From Sandaracinaceae bacterium (GTDB lineage: Bacteria > Myxococcota_A > Polyangia > Polyangiales > JADJQN01), in NCBI GenBank assembly GCA_016712745.1, contig JADJQN010000003.1:1054001-1118000 (forward strand): 64,000 nucleotides of DNA, written 5' to 3'. Under the pieces are notes generated by a model. The model was given only the letters and a program-made list of their open reading frames with translations. It was not told the DNA's origin and did no database searches. Numbering within the stretch: the stretch's first letter is position 1; every line of letters begins with the position of its first letter. The translations under genes were made by a program, and so were the position numbers. Positions 35,355 through 43,389 of this stretch are shown here, in pieces.

Positions 35355-36449
35355 CTACTCCTTGATTTGAAACGAGCGCGCCAACAGAGCGGTGCGTAGC
35401 GGCGAGCCCTCTGTCTTCAACTTTTTCATTGTGGAGGTATAGGCATCTTGGAGGATCGCGCGGCGCGCTGCGAAGTTCATCGGCGAGTACATGAACATGG
35501 TCGCGGCTTCGTGCTCGGGTTCGATGAGCGCGATTTCGATGTGGGGATTCTCTGTGCGAAAGCGTGCGAGGCCTTGACGCAGGCGTGTTTCAGTCCGTGT
35601 GCGCCACGCTTGGTGATAGACCCAGAGCAGACCCTTGTCGCGAACTCGCGTCATGCGCCCATGCCCGGTGGGGATGGACGCTTGATCGTGGTCGGTGCGA
35701 ATGGGTACGAGCGGATTGACAATGAGAATCAAATCACAGCCCGCGTCAGCCGCGATATCGATGTGCGCGTTATCGCCTCCGCCGCCCTCGATGTAATCGC
35801 GATCGTCGATGCGCACCGGTGCATAGAGAATTGGAATTGCGCAACAAGCGGCGACTGCGCGTGCCACCGGGATTTTGCCAAGCTCGCCCATCCCGAAACA
35901 AGCGCGACTACCTGCGTCGAGGTCACTGGCAACCACGACGAGTTTTCGCGGCATCTGCGCAAAATGAGGTGGGATCCCGCGTCGCGCCATGAACTCGGCG
36001 AAAAACGCTTCGAAGGGTTCCAGCGTGAAGACGCCCGCGGGAAGCGAATCCCAAAAACGATCGAGCTCCTCCCAAACGTTGGTCTTCAAGAGACGCGACG
36101 TAACGGACGACACCAAGCGGCGTGCTGCAGACAAGCCAGTTGTTCCTACACGTTTCCACTCGGCGCGATCGATGCGGGCGACATGATTGCGTTGCAACGG
36201 GAAGAAGTCGTCCGAGGGATCGAGCAGCGCGCGATACATGCGCTGAGCCGACAAGCCCGCCGCCAGACACGTTGCAACTGCGGCACCGGTGGATGTGCCA
36301 ACGAATACGTCGATGTCAGTCGTGTGAAAGTTCTCGACGCCGTCTTCGAGCGCGGCGACGCAACCAACTTGGTACATCGCACCGGTGATGCCACCTCCGC
36401 TGAGGGAGAGACCGAGACGCGGTGCGGGGCTGTGGGTGTCAGTCGTCAT
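35355..36449 (-). CDS. Patatin-like phospholipase
   Basis: A 364-residue cytoplasmic patatin-fold lipase. The oxyanion loop is SLSGGGITGAMYQVG and the nucleophile is S53 in VGTSTGAA. The second catalytic residue is normally Asp in a DG[GA] motif. Here the aligned stretch reads YIEGGGGDN, so Glu221 replaces it, with D226 nearby. It likely releases fatty acids from phospholipids or lysophospholipids. The gene overlaps the upstream CPBP gene by 11 bases and is followed after 2 bases by the phosphodiesterase gene. The Glu substitution makes activity less certain. Confidence 0.9.
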   Translation of the reverse strand: MTTDTHSPAPRLGLSLSGGGITGAMYQVGCVAALEDGVENFHTTDIDVFVGTSTGAAVATCLAAGLSAQRMYRALLDPSDDFFPLQRNHVARIDRAEWKRVGTTGLSAARRLVSSVTSRLLKTNVWEELDRFWDSLPAGVFTLEPFEAFFAEFMARRGIPPHFAQMPRKLVVVASDLDAGSRACFGMGELGKIPVARAVAACCAIPILYAPVRIDDRDYIEGGGGDNAHIDIAADAGCDLILIVNPLVPIRTDHDQASIPTGHGRMTRVRDKGLLWVYHQAWRTRTETRLRQGLARFRTENPHIEIALIEPEHEAATMFMYSPMNFAARRAILQDAYTSTMKKLKTEGSPLRTALLARSFQIKE

Positions 36450-37338
36450 TCGGTGTGAGCTCGGTGTATCGAACCAAGAACGCGAGCGCGACCAGCGTGA
36501 TCGCGAGCGAGCCTATCACGATAGGGGCCGGCACATGCATGAGCAACTCACTCGGAACGTTGAACCCCGCAATCGGTAGGACGCGTTTTGGCAGCGCAAT
36601 TGGAAGAAAATTGACCCCGGCGTGCATGACGAGCGACGCGAGGATCGATTGCGTGCGCATCGCCACAAAGCCAAGGGCTACGCCCGCCAGCATCGAGTAG
36701 AGGATGGTGGCGATCGCACCGGGGTGCGAGAGACCAAAGAGCACAGAGCTACCCAACCACCCAACGAGCTTGCCGTGGCGTTGTGTCACGCCCCGCAGAA
36801 TCAAACCGCGAAAGAAGAGCTCCTCCGTAAACGGCGCAACGAGCACGACTGCAAAGAAGAGCGCCAGGATCGCTTTCGGATCCGTGGATGCGAAGAGCTC
36901 AGCCTGCAGCGCCATTTGCTCCGGCGACATAGGCGCCACGATCTGAATGAGGTTGGCGAGCTCGGCGAGGGGGATCTGCAAACCCATGCCTGCCACGAAT
37001 GCCAAGAACATCACGCGCGATGGAACAGGTCTTACGTTGAGCGTAGTGCGGAGCGATGCGCTCGGCCCCGCAAAGATACGCACGCCCAGCAGGAGCACCA
37101 AACCAAACGCTGCGGCCTGCACAAGCCCTAGCGTAAGAGGCGATCGTTGCACGGCGGAAAGCGCCTCGCTGTAGGACTCATGGCGGCCTACCACGCGGAG
37201 TTGCGCGGTCCCCTGGAACAAAAGAACCAACAGCACAAAGGCCACAAGGGTCGCCAACAAAGCCCAGGCAATGTGGATGGGCGCGCGTTCTTCGCGGTTC
37301 ACGGTTCGGGAAGTACAGTGCGGGCAGCGCTCCGTCAA
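36439..37338 (-). CDS. CPBP-family intramembrane metalloprotease with N-terminal CPHC
   Basis: The protein is about 299 residues and polytopic, with CPBP/Abi motifs: EE at 172-173 with R177 (TEELFFRG), FGLSHPG and HAGVNF. TTG 37338 is chosen: AGGGG lies 8 bases upstream and the protein then begins TERCPHC, a one-knuckle Cys pair often seen at the start of such membrane proteins. GTG 37302 is the alternative. The frame stays open further upstream but would then overlap the divergent lipoprotein gene. CPBP proteases cleave prenylated or other membrane proteins. It is the first gene of a lipid-related operon. Confidence 0.82.
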   Translation of the reverse strand: MTERCPHCTSRTVNREERAPIHIAWALLATLVAFVLLVLLFQGTAQLRVVGRHESYSEALSAVQRSPLTLGLVQAAAFGLVLLLGVRIFAGPSASLRTTLNVRPVPSRVMFLAFVAGMGLQIPLAELANLIQIVAPMSPEQMALQAELFASTDPKAILALFFAVVLVAPFTEELFFRGLILRGVTQRHGKLVGWLGSSVLFGLSHPGAIATILYSMLAGVALGFVAMRTQSILASLVMHAGVNFLPIALPKRVLPIAGFNVPSELLMHVPAPIVIGSLAITLVALAFLVRYTELTPNDD

Positions 37339-37398
37339 AGAGCTGGCCCCTGGGAAGATGATTCCAGTGCTATCGTGCGCGCGAAGGTAGCGAATTCG

Positions 37399-39525
37399 AT
37401 GAAACGTTTCGTACTCGTACTTGGTCTCGGCGTCTCGGTGTTGTGCGGCTGCGGCGCAAGCGTCCAAGGTGGGCGGACCACTCCCTCGGTCGATGCGCCG
37501 GCCACTATCACCGACGCCACGTTCAGCGCGGGCGTGCGCGCCTTTCATCAGATGGCCCTCGACGATGAAGCGCGGGGGGCGCTGCGCGACCGTATCGTCG
37601 CCTATCTCGTAGGCCAGTCCGGCCCCATTCTCGAAGCGGGCGACTACCGGAAGGTCGTCGAGCATTTCCGTTCCATCACCGAGTTCTACACGCCGGACGA
37701 CTTTACGGAGCATCGCCTGTCGCCAACGTTACGCGGACTTGCGTCGTGGATTGTGGAGCATGGCTCACCGAGCGGCGAAGAAGGCGAAGTGCTCTCTGCG
37801 TGGCTCGTGCTTGCGAGCATCGGCGACAACGCGCAGGCACAGCAGGCGTACGACCAGCTTGCGGCGTGGGGTGTCGAAGTGCGCGCCAATCTGCCGAGCG
37901 TTCCTGAGCGTATGAATGGTCTCGTCGAGGTGTGGGAGATCCACGCACGCCTTACACCCGCGACGGCGGTTCTAGACCGTTTGACACAGCTCATCATCGA
38001 GCGCCGCGCTGCGTTTACGCGTCTGCTTTCGCCGGAGGGAGGACGGGCGTTTGCGGGCGGGATGACTCTTGAAGAGTACCGAATGGCGAATATTGCGCTC
38101 ACGCGCGCGCCTTTCGATGTTGCCGCCGCCTATTTAGCGGAGGGCGATCTCGCTTCCGCGCTCAGCCACGTGCAGGAGATGGGCGGAGCGGCCGCGACTG
38201 AGGCCCAGCTCGTGCGTGTGATTCGCGATGCCCAATCGGATGGAAATGAGGCGGACGAAGCACTCCTGACGCTTGCACGCGGATTCATGGAGGAGGAGCT
38301 CGGACGTGTGGATGTGGCCTTGGCGCTATGCCGTCTAGGCCAACGGCGTAATCCCACTGACCCGCGTTACCCACAATGCTTGGGACGTATTGCCGCGATT
38401 GAAGAACGCTACGTCGACGCTACGGTTTACTACTCGGATGCGATTCATCTCGCACCGGCGGAACGCACTCTGTACGACGAAGCGCTTCAGGTGCTTAGCA
38501 GCCTGATTGACCGTTACCTGTCCAGCGAGGGTGCAGACTCTTTGCAGATGCGCACGATCGCTGAAGAAGCGGAACAGATTCTGGACGAACGCACACGCCG
38601 TTTCCCGGATAGCCAACCACCGGTCGCGGCCGAGGCACTGCATCTCGTGATCGGGATGTCGAGCATGGGCTCGGGCGATCTCGAGGAAGCGCGAAGGCAC
38701 TTCGAAGCGAGCGTCGCAGCGCGCGAATCGACCGAAGCGTTGATTCAGCTCGGCACGTTGCATTTGCGTATGGGAGACCCTGCGCACGCCGTCGAGTACT
38801 ACCGTCGGGCCCTCGATCACACGGCAGACCACGGGGCTCCGCGCGCGAACACGCTCGAGCTTTTGGGCGATGGATTTCAGCTCGCAGGCAACGCTGATCA
38901 AGCTCGCCGCATGTACGAGCAGGCCCTTGGCGAATGGGCACAAGTGACGCCCGAGGAGCCAAGCGATGCCGCGCTCATCGACGTGCATAAATTTATCTTG
39001 CTCGACCAGCTGGGACGCCACGACGAAGCAGCTATCGCACTACGACGCACGTTGAACGCGGGCGTAGGCCAGATCGCTGTTTATACGATCGCCCTCTGCC
39101 ATCTCGTGACTGCGGCAACGCCGGATTTGCCGCTCGCGCAAGACGTCTATCGCACAGCGCAGCGACAGCTTTCCGTTCCGCCGGAGTGGAAAGTCTACTT
39201 CGCGCTATGGGTAAAAACCGTGGCAGCACGCGCGCACGCCACCACCGACAGCGACGTGGATTCGACGCTGCATCAAATGGTCGGCGCAGCGGGCTGGCAC
39301 GGCGCGCTCGCAAAGTTCGGCGCTGGCCAAATCAATTTCCAAGCGCTGCTCGGAATGGCAACCACGCGTGGACAAGAAGCCGAAGCAAACTTCTACGAAG
39401 CCACCCGTCTCATGGCTGCCAACGACACAGCCGCCGCACGCGCCCGCCTCGAAGCCGTCCTCGCCACCCACATGGTCAGCTTCTACGAATACGGCATGTC
39501 GCAGCTGCTACTGCGTTCGAACTAG
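37399..39525 (+). CDS. TPR-repeat lipoprotein
   Basis: A 708-residue envelope lipoprotein: signal peptide MKRFVLVLGLGVSVLCGC with Cys at about 18. Numerous TPR-like helix pairs run from about residue 260 to the end, clearest at LIQLGTLHLRMGDPAHAVEYYRRAL and LLGDGFQLAGNADQARRMYEQAL. The N-terminal 250 residues are helical but not clear TPR. Such proteins scaffold envelope complexes; the partner is unknown. ATG 37399 gives the lipobox; the frame is open further upstream without signal features. It diverges from the CPBP gene with 60 bases between starts. Confidence 0.82.
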   Translation: MKRFVLVLGLGVSVLCGCGASVQGGRTTPSVDAPATITDATFSAGVRAFHQMALDDEARGALRDRIVAYLVGQSGPILEAGDYRKVVEHFRSITEFYTPDDFTEHRLSPTLRGLASWIVEHGSPSGEEGEVLSAWLVLASIGDNAQAQQAYDQLAAWGVEVRANLPSVPERMNGLVEVWEIHARLTPATAVLDRLTQLIIERRAAFTRLLSPEGGRAFAGGMTLEEYRMANIALTRAPFDVAAAYLAEGDLASALSHVQEMGGAAATEAQLVRVIRDAQSDGNEADEALLTLARGFMEEELGRVDVALALCRLGQRRNPTDPRYPQCLGRIAAIEERYVDATVYYSDAIHLAPAERTLYDEALQVLSSLIDRYLSSEGADSLQMRTIAEEAEQILDERTRRFPDSQPPVAAEALHLVIGMSSMGSGDLEEARRHFEASVAARESTEALIQLGTLHLRMGDPAHAVEYYRRALDHTADHGAPRANTLELLGDGFQLAGNADQARRMYEQALGEWAQVTPEEPSDAALIDVHKFILLDQLGRHDEAAIALRRTLNAGVGQIAVYTIALCHLVTAATPDLPLAQDVYRTAQRQLSVPPEWKVYFALWVKTVAARAHATTDSDVDSTLHQMVGAAGWHGALAKFGAGQINFQALLGMATTRGQEAEANFYEATRLMAANDTAAARARLEAVLATHMVSFYEYGMSQLLLRSN

Positions 39526-39651
39526 AACGAAACTCTACGTCCCGGAATCGTGTGTCCCTTCCCAGTCGCGAAAGGCATGCGTGCGGCTGAAACGAAAAGC
39601 TACGCGACGGTGCCGTGTAGCCTTCCTCCTCGCGAAAGGCATGCGTGCGGC
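39526..39651. repeat. Tandem repeat of about 64 bp, two copies
   Basis: Copies 39526-39587 and 39588-39651 share a start of GAACGAAA/GAAACGAAA type and an identical 22-base end (39566-39587 and 39630-39651, TCGCGAAAGGCATGCGTGCG then GC). The middle parts (CGGAATCGTGTGTCCCTTCC versus CGGTGCCGTGTAGCCTTCC) differ. The tandem begins immediately after the TPR lipoprotein stop. Two more copies of the middle motif lie downstream. Confidence 0.8.
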
Positions 39652-39754
39652 ACTCGCAACGACCACTCCTAGACTTCGAGTAGCGACCATCTTCGCAACG
39701 TTGGCCCTCATTATCGTTGCTCGCGCCGTACGCGGTCCCAGCTCGCGGGGAAAG

Positions 39755-39874
39755 ACACACGGCACCGCCGCTAGTTTCTTCGTAGGTTCATCCGAAGGCA
39801 TAGAGAGTCGTCCGACGCCTTTCGCATCCGCTTCGGCGAATGCCAATGAAGAAACTAGGCACGGAATCGTGTGT
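39755..39874. repeat. Inverted repeat pair with 27-bp arms
   Basis: The arms 39755-39781 and 39848-39874 are inverted copies: the inner 11 bases (CTAGTTTCTTC / GAAGAAACTAG) and outer 7 bases (ACACACG / CGTGTGT) match perfectly and the middle 9 differ. The 66-base spacer has its own partial palindromes. The outer ends belong to the same CGGAATCGTGTGT motif as the tandem repeat; copies are at 39543, 39608 and 39862 (+) and 39749-39767 (-). Confidence 0.78.
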
Positions 39875-40057
39875 TCCTTCACAAGGATTCCCTAAGTGGA
39901 TGCGAAGGGATCGGTCCGCATGAAGGCGTGTATTGCGCGTGCGGGATTTTGCCCTGAACGTGGACGCGCCCGCAGCGAGAGGAGGGAGTGTGCTGCAAAG
40001 CACATGACCGACTCGAGCGAGGACGAAAGACACGGTCTGGGCAAAAGCCAAACGCGC

Positions 40058-41182
40058 TTAGAAGCGGACGCCCGCGCGGACGCTTAGGCCGATGCCTACG
40101 ATGCCCCCCCCTAGGGAGAGGTAGCTTATTTCGGGCAGGAGACCTTCGAGGAAGAAGCGCGGCCCTACCCGCCATGAGACGATCGCGCTCGCACGCAAGA
40201 GCAGGCCCGCGTCGCGTGCGCCCGTGGTGTTCAAGAAGAGGCCGAGCTCCGCGCCGCCGCCGATGTAGACGGGTGCTGCGAAAAAGCTTCCGAGGTAGAC
40301 GCCGCCGACGTTGAGCGCGAATCCCGATGCAGCGCCCCCCACAATGTCGAAGCCGCCCCGCAGCTCGAGGCCAGGCGCGCTTGCAAAGCCATGACCGACG
40401 CGAAACTGCATGTTCCAAAGAAAGCCGCCGGCGCGAGCTGCATCGTGCGACGCGAGTGAGATCATTCCCAAGCCGACTTGGCCGATCCATGGACGTTCAG
40501 GATCGGCGCCGTAGCGCGGGCGATTTTCAAAGTCGTGTTCACGGGCTGCTGCTTCATCGCGAGCACGTGCAGCTTCGCGTTCCGCGAGAGCCGTGCGTGC
40601 CGCCGCGGCTTCTGCTTCGCGTTGCGCGCGTTCGCGTGCTTCCCGTTCCGCTTCCGCGCGTTGTGCGTCGGTTTGGGGGTTGGCTGGCGCGGCTTCTTCT
40701 GTCAGACGAAGCGCGTCGTCGCCGAGGCCGGGCGCACGAATCATGCTCTGCAGCACATCGCGAATTCGTGCTTGCTCGTCGGCCACAACGACGTTCACTT
40801 CAAGCGACTCAACGCGGCGTACGAGCGTGTAGCCCGCAGTCACGTGCAAGCGATACTGCCCCGCGAGCGGATTGACCTCGGACGTGACGACCCAGAGGGC
40901 TTGGTTGGCGTTGGCGACTTCGACCATCTGCGCTTCAGTCGTAGGCACACCACTTACGCTTCCGTGCTGAATGCCCGCGCCGCTAACCACATCGTGGCCG
41001 AGATCACGCAGCGTGCTCGTCATCAACGTCTCAACGCTCAGGCGCCGCACTTCGGCGGCCGAGCCGCCGGGCGAGAAGAGCACCACACGATCGGCTCGCG
41101 CTTCCGTCGTTACCGACCACACGCACACGAAACCCAACGCCCATCCGGCGTGCCGCAAAGAAATCCGTCGCCAAAAGTTCAT
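40058..41182 (-). CDS. Secreted coiled-coil protein with probable C-terminal beta-barrel
   Basis: The protein is about 374 residues with a signal peptide (cleavage near TEARA-DR). A periplasmic alpha/beta domain (about 35-165) is followed by a charged coiled coil rich in Glu/Ala/Arg (about 170-225, QREAEAAAARTALAEREAAR). The C-terminal 140 residues alternate polar and hydrophobic residues, contain many Gly and end in Phe (SVRAGVRF), typical of outer-membrane beta-barrels. Function unknown. ATG 41182 overlaps the VOC gene stop as ATGA; ATG 41194 is an alternative. It ends against the repeat-rich stretch. Confidence 0.75.
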   Translation of the reverse strand: MNFWRRISLRHAGWALGFVCVWSVTTEARADRVVLFSPGGSAAEVRRLSVETLMTSTLRDLGHDVVSGAGIQHGSVSGVPTTEAQMVEVANANQALWVVTSEVNPLAGQYRLHVTAGYTLVRRVESLEVNVVVADEQARIRDVLQSMIRAPGLGDDALRLTEEAAPANPQTDAQRAEAEREARERAQREAEAAAARTALAEREAARARDEAAAREHDFENRPRYGADPERPWIGQVGLGMISLASHDAARAGGFLWNMQFRVGHGFASAPGLELRGGFDIVGGAASGFALNVGGVYLGSFFAAPVYIGGGAELGLFLNTTGARDAGLLLRASAIVSWRVGPRFFLEGLLPEISYLSLGGGIVGIGLSVRAGVRF

Positions 41183-41679
41183 GTTATTTCCCACGCGTCA
41201 TGGGTGGCCGAGAATGCGTCGAACGCCGAAATCACTTCACTCGGCGCTTGGACGAGCTCGAGCAACACCCCCTCACCGGAGAATGGCTTTTCATCGTTGC
41301 CCTTGGGGTGGATGAAACACACCTCATGTCCGGCCGCGCCTTTTCGGATACCACCCGGCGCGAATCGCACTCCTTGCTCACCCAGCCACGCGACAGCCTT
41401 GTGGATATCGTCGATCCAGAGCCCCACATGATTGAGCGCGGGCTCATGGACCTTGGGTGCCTTTTGCGCGTCGACCGGCTGCATCAGGTCGACTTCCACG
41501 CGAAAGGGTCCCCGGCCCGTCACGGCGATGTCTTCGTCGACGTTCTCGCGCTCGCTACGAAAATTGCCCGTCAGCTGCAGCCCCAGAAGATCGACCCACA
41601 AGCGCCTCAGCTTAGTCTTGTCGGTGCTACCGATGGCGATCTGCTGAATTCCAAGAACTCGAAAAGGTCGATCCGTCAT
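41179..41679 (-). CDS. VOC-superfamily protein (glyoxalase/methylmalonyl-CoA epimerase-like)
   Basis: This 166-residue protein has two betaalphabetabetabeta VOC modules. The second has NHVGLWIDDIHKAVAWL, GHEVCFIHPK and GVLLELVQ, strongly like methylmalonyl-CoA epimerase, with the metal His and Glu kept. In the first module the expected first metal-ligand His is Gln (GIQQIAIGS). Metal binding and epimerase activity are therefore doubtful; it may act on another substrate. ATG 41679 is used; GTG 41685 is possible. It diverges from trpS and is translationally coupled to the downstream barrel-protein gene. Confidence 0.82.
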   Translation of the reverse strand: MTDRPFRVLGIQQIAIGSTDKTKLRRLWVDLLGLQLTGNFRSERENVDEDIAVTGRGPFRVEVDLMQPVDAQKAPKVHEPALNHVGLWIDDIHKAVAWLGEQGVRFAPGGIRKGAAGHEVCFIHPKGNDEKPFSGEGVLLELVQAPSEVISAFDAFSATHDAWEIT

Positions 41680-41726
41680 GCGCACAGAGCTTGCTCGTTT
41701 GTTCGTGTCACGGCAACGTTCAGGCC

Positions 41727-42692
41727 GTGAAGACCTCGCTAACCGGTATTAAACCCACGGGCACGCCGCATATCGGCAACTATTTGGGCGCCATCAAACC
41801 AGCGCTCGAGCTGGCTGAGTCGTATCGCTCGCTCTACTTCATCGCCGACTATCATGCCTTTACGTCCAATCACGATCCGAAGTCGATGCGCAGCGATGTC
41901 TACGACGTGGCCGCGACGTGGCTTGCATGCGGGCTCGATCCCGCGCGCACCATCTTGTATCGCCAGTCGCATATTCCGGAGGTCTTCGAGCTCACGTGGA
42001 TCTTTGATTGTTTGCTGGCGGCAGGTCAGCTCGAACGTGGGCACGCGTACAAAGATGCGATCGCCCACGGCGAATCGCCGAACGCAGGTATTTTTAACTA
42101 CCCGGCACTGATGGCCGCCGACATCGTGCTCTTCGACTGCAATATCGTTCCAGTGGGCAAAGATCAGAAGCAGCACATTGAGCTCGCGCGCGATGTTGCA
42201 ACACGACTCAATCATCTTTTCGGCGAAGGCACAGTGGTCGTCCCCGAGATCAAATACGAAGAGAGCTTGCTCGTTCCCGGCGTGGACGGCCGCAAGATGA
42301 GCAAGAGTTACAACAACTACATTCCGGTTTTTGCATCTGCGAAAGAGCTGCGTTCGGGCGTGATGAAGATCGTCACCGGCTCCGAGGGTTTGGCCGATCC
42401 GAAAGAAGCCGAAGGCACGACCGTCTTTCAACTCTACTGCGCCATTGCGACGCCCGCGCAAGCGAACGAGATGGCCGTAAAATTGAAGAAGGGCGGCTAC
42501 GGTTGGGGCCACGCGAAACAGGACCTATACGAAGCTCTTGAAGCTGAGCTCGGCCCGTCACGCGAGAAGTACGCGGCATTGCGCGCCGACGAGAAAGCGC
42601 TCGATCGCATTTTGGAGGATGGAGCCGTGCGCGCGAGAGAGATTTCGCTGAAGACCATCGATCGCGTGCGGCGTGCGATTGGCCTCCGCTGA
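41727..42692 (+). CDS. trpS: Tryptophanyl-tRNA synthetase
   Basis: This 321-residue class I synthetase charges tRNA-Trp. GTG 41727 is the start because the protein then begins KTSLTGIKPTGTPHIGNYLG as in the family. The HIGH-type motif is PHIGN (14-18) and KMSKS is at 190-194 (GRKMSKSYNN). The tryptophan-pocket region PVGKDQKQHIELARD is present. The frame is open to an ATG at 41691 without family sequence. ung follows after 13 bases, suggesting co-transcription. Confidence 0.97.
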   Translation: MKTSLTGIKPTGTPHIGNYLGAIKPALELAESYRSLYFIADYHAFTSNHDPKSMRSDVYDVAATWLACGLDPARTILYRQSHIPEVFELTWIFDCLLAAGQLERGHAYKDAIAHGESPNAGIFNYPALMAADIVLFDCNIVPVGKDQKQHIELARDVATRLNHLFGEGTVVVPEIKYEESLLVPGVDGRKMSKSYNNYIPVFASAKELRSGVMKIVTGSEGLADPKEAEGTTVFQLYCAIATPAQANEMAVKLKKGGYGWGHAKQDLYEALEAELGPSREKYAALRADEKALDRILEDGAVRAREISLKTIDRVRRAIGLR

Positions 42693-42705
42693 GCGAAAGA
42701 GCGGC

Positions 42706-43389
42706 GTGCCCTACGATTCAATCTCGCTCGAGCCCAGTTGGCAGGCGCGAGTCGGCGCTTATCTAGAGCGACCCGATATGCTGGCTCTCCTGCGTTTTCT
42801 GCGTGAGCAAGAAGAGAATGGCAGAGCCATCTATCCCGAGAGCCGCGAAATTTTCGCCGCGTTTGATCACACGCCATTCGACTCGGTACGTGTTGTGATC
42901 CTGGGGCAGGATCCCTATCACGGGGAAGGTCAAGCCCATGGTCTTTGCTTTTCAGTTCCAGTGGGCGTCCCAACACCGCCCTCGCTCGAGAACATCTTCA
43001 AAGAGATCGAACGCGATTTGAAGATTGCCCGCCCCTCTCATGGGTGCCTCACGCATTGGGCAGAGCAAGGAGTGCTCTTGCTCAACTCCGTGCTCAGCGT
43101 CGAAAAGGGCTTAGCGGCTTCGCATCAGAAGAAGGGCTGGGAAGGCTTCACAGACCACGTGATCGACGTGCTCAGCAAAGAGCGAGAGCAGCTGGTGTTT
43201 ATGCTGTGGGGTTCCTACGCGCAGAAGAAAGGGCGGCTCATCGACGAGCGTCGCCATTGCGTGCTGCGCTCGGTCCATCCATCGCCGCTCTCCGCTTATC
43301 GCGGATTCCTCGGCTGCAGCCACTTCTCTCTCGCCAACTCCTATTTGCGACAGCATGGCATGGTGCCCATCGACTGGTCGCTCAGCTAA
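42706..43389 (+). CDS. ung: Uracil-DNA glycosylase
   Basis: A 227-residue family 1 UDG that removes uracil from DNA. The water-activating loop is GQDPYHGEGQAHGL (G67 to L80, catalytic D69), and the Leu loop is HPSPLSAYRGFLGC. GTG 42706 is preferred, 13 bases after the trpS stop; GTG 42673 would overlap trpS. Length equals the family. The stop overlaps the convergent cytochrome P450 stop region by 8 bases. Confidence 0.96.
   Translation: MPYDSISLEPSWQARVGAYLERPDMLALLRFLREQEENGRAIYPESREIFAAFDHTPFDSVRVVILGQDPYHGEGQAHGLCFSVPVGVPTPPSLENIFKEIERDLKIARPSHGCLTHWAEQGVLLLNSVLSVEKGLAASHQKKGWEGFTDHVIDVLSKEREQLVFMLWGSYAQKKGRLIDERRHCVLRSVHPSPLSAYRGFLGCSHFSLANSYLRQHGMVPIDWSLS

Larger units (their letters stand above)
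39526..40057. other. 532-bp gene-free repeat-rich stretch
   Basis: No reading frame here has a ribosome binding site or protein-like sequence. Frames on both strands show Arg/Ser-rich shadow composition. The stretch lies between the 3' ends of two convergent genes and holds the tandem and inverted repeats. A further inverted pair, CCTTTCGCATCC (39818-39829) with GGATGCGAAGG (39898-39908), continues it. The last 100 bases before 40058 show no repeat. Confidence 0.7.

Noticed and set aside
35448..36458. 336-codon plus-strand frame opposite the patatin gene
   Set aside because: The minus strand carries full patatin motifs; the plus frame has none.
37339..37713. Longer N-terminus for the CPBP protein
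   Set aside because: It would overlap the divergent lipoprotein gene and has no membrane-protein-like sequence.
39526..40057. Small genes in the repeat-rich stretch
   Set aside because: Frames lack ribosome binding sites and their products look like Arg/Ser-rich shadows.
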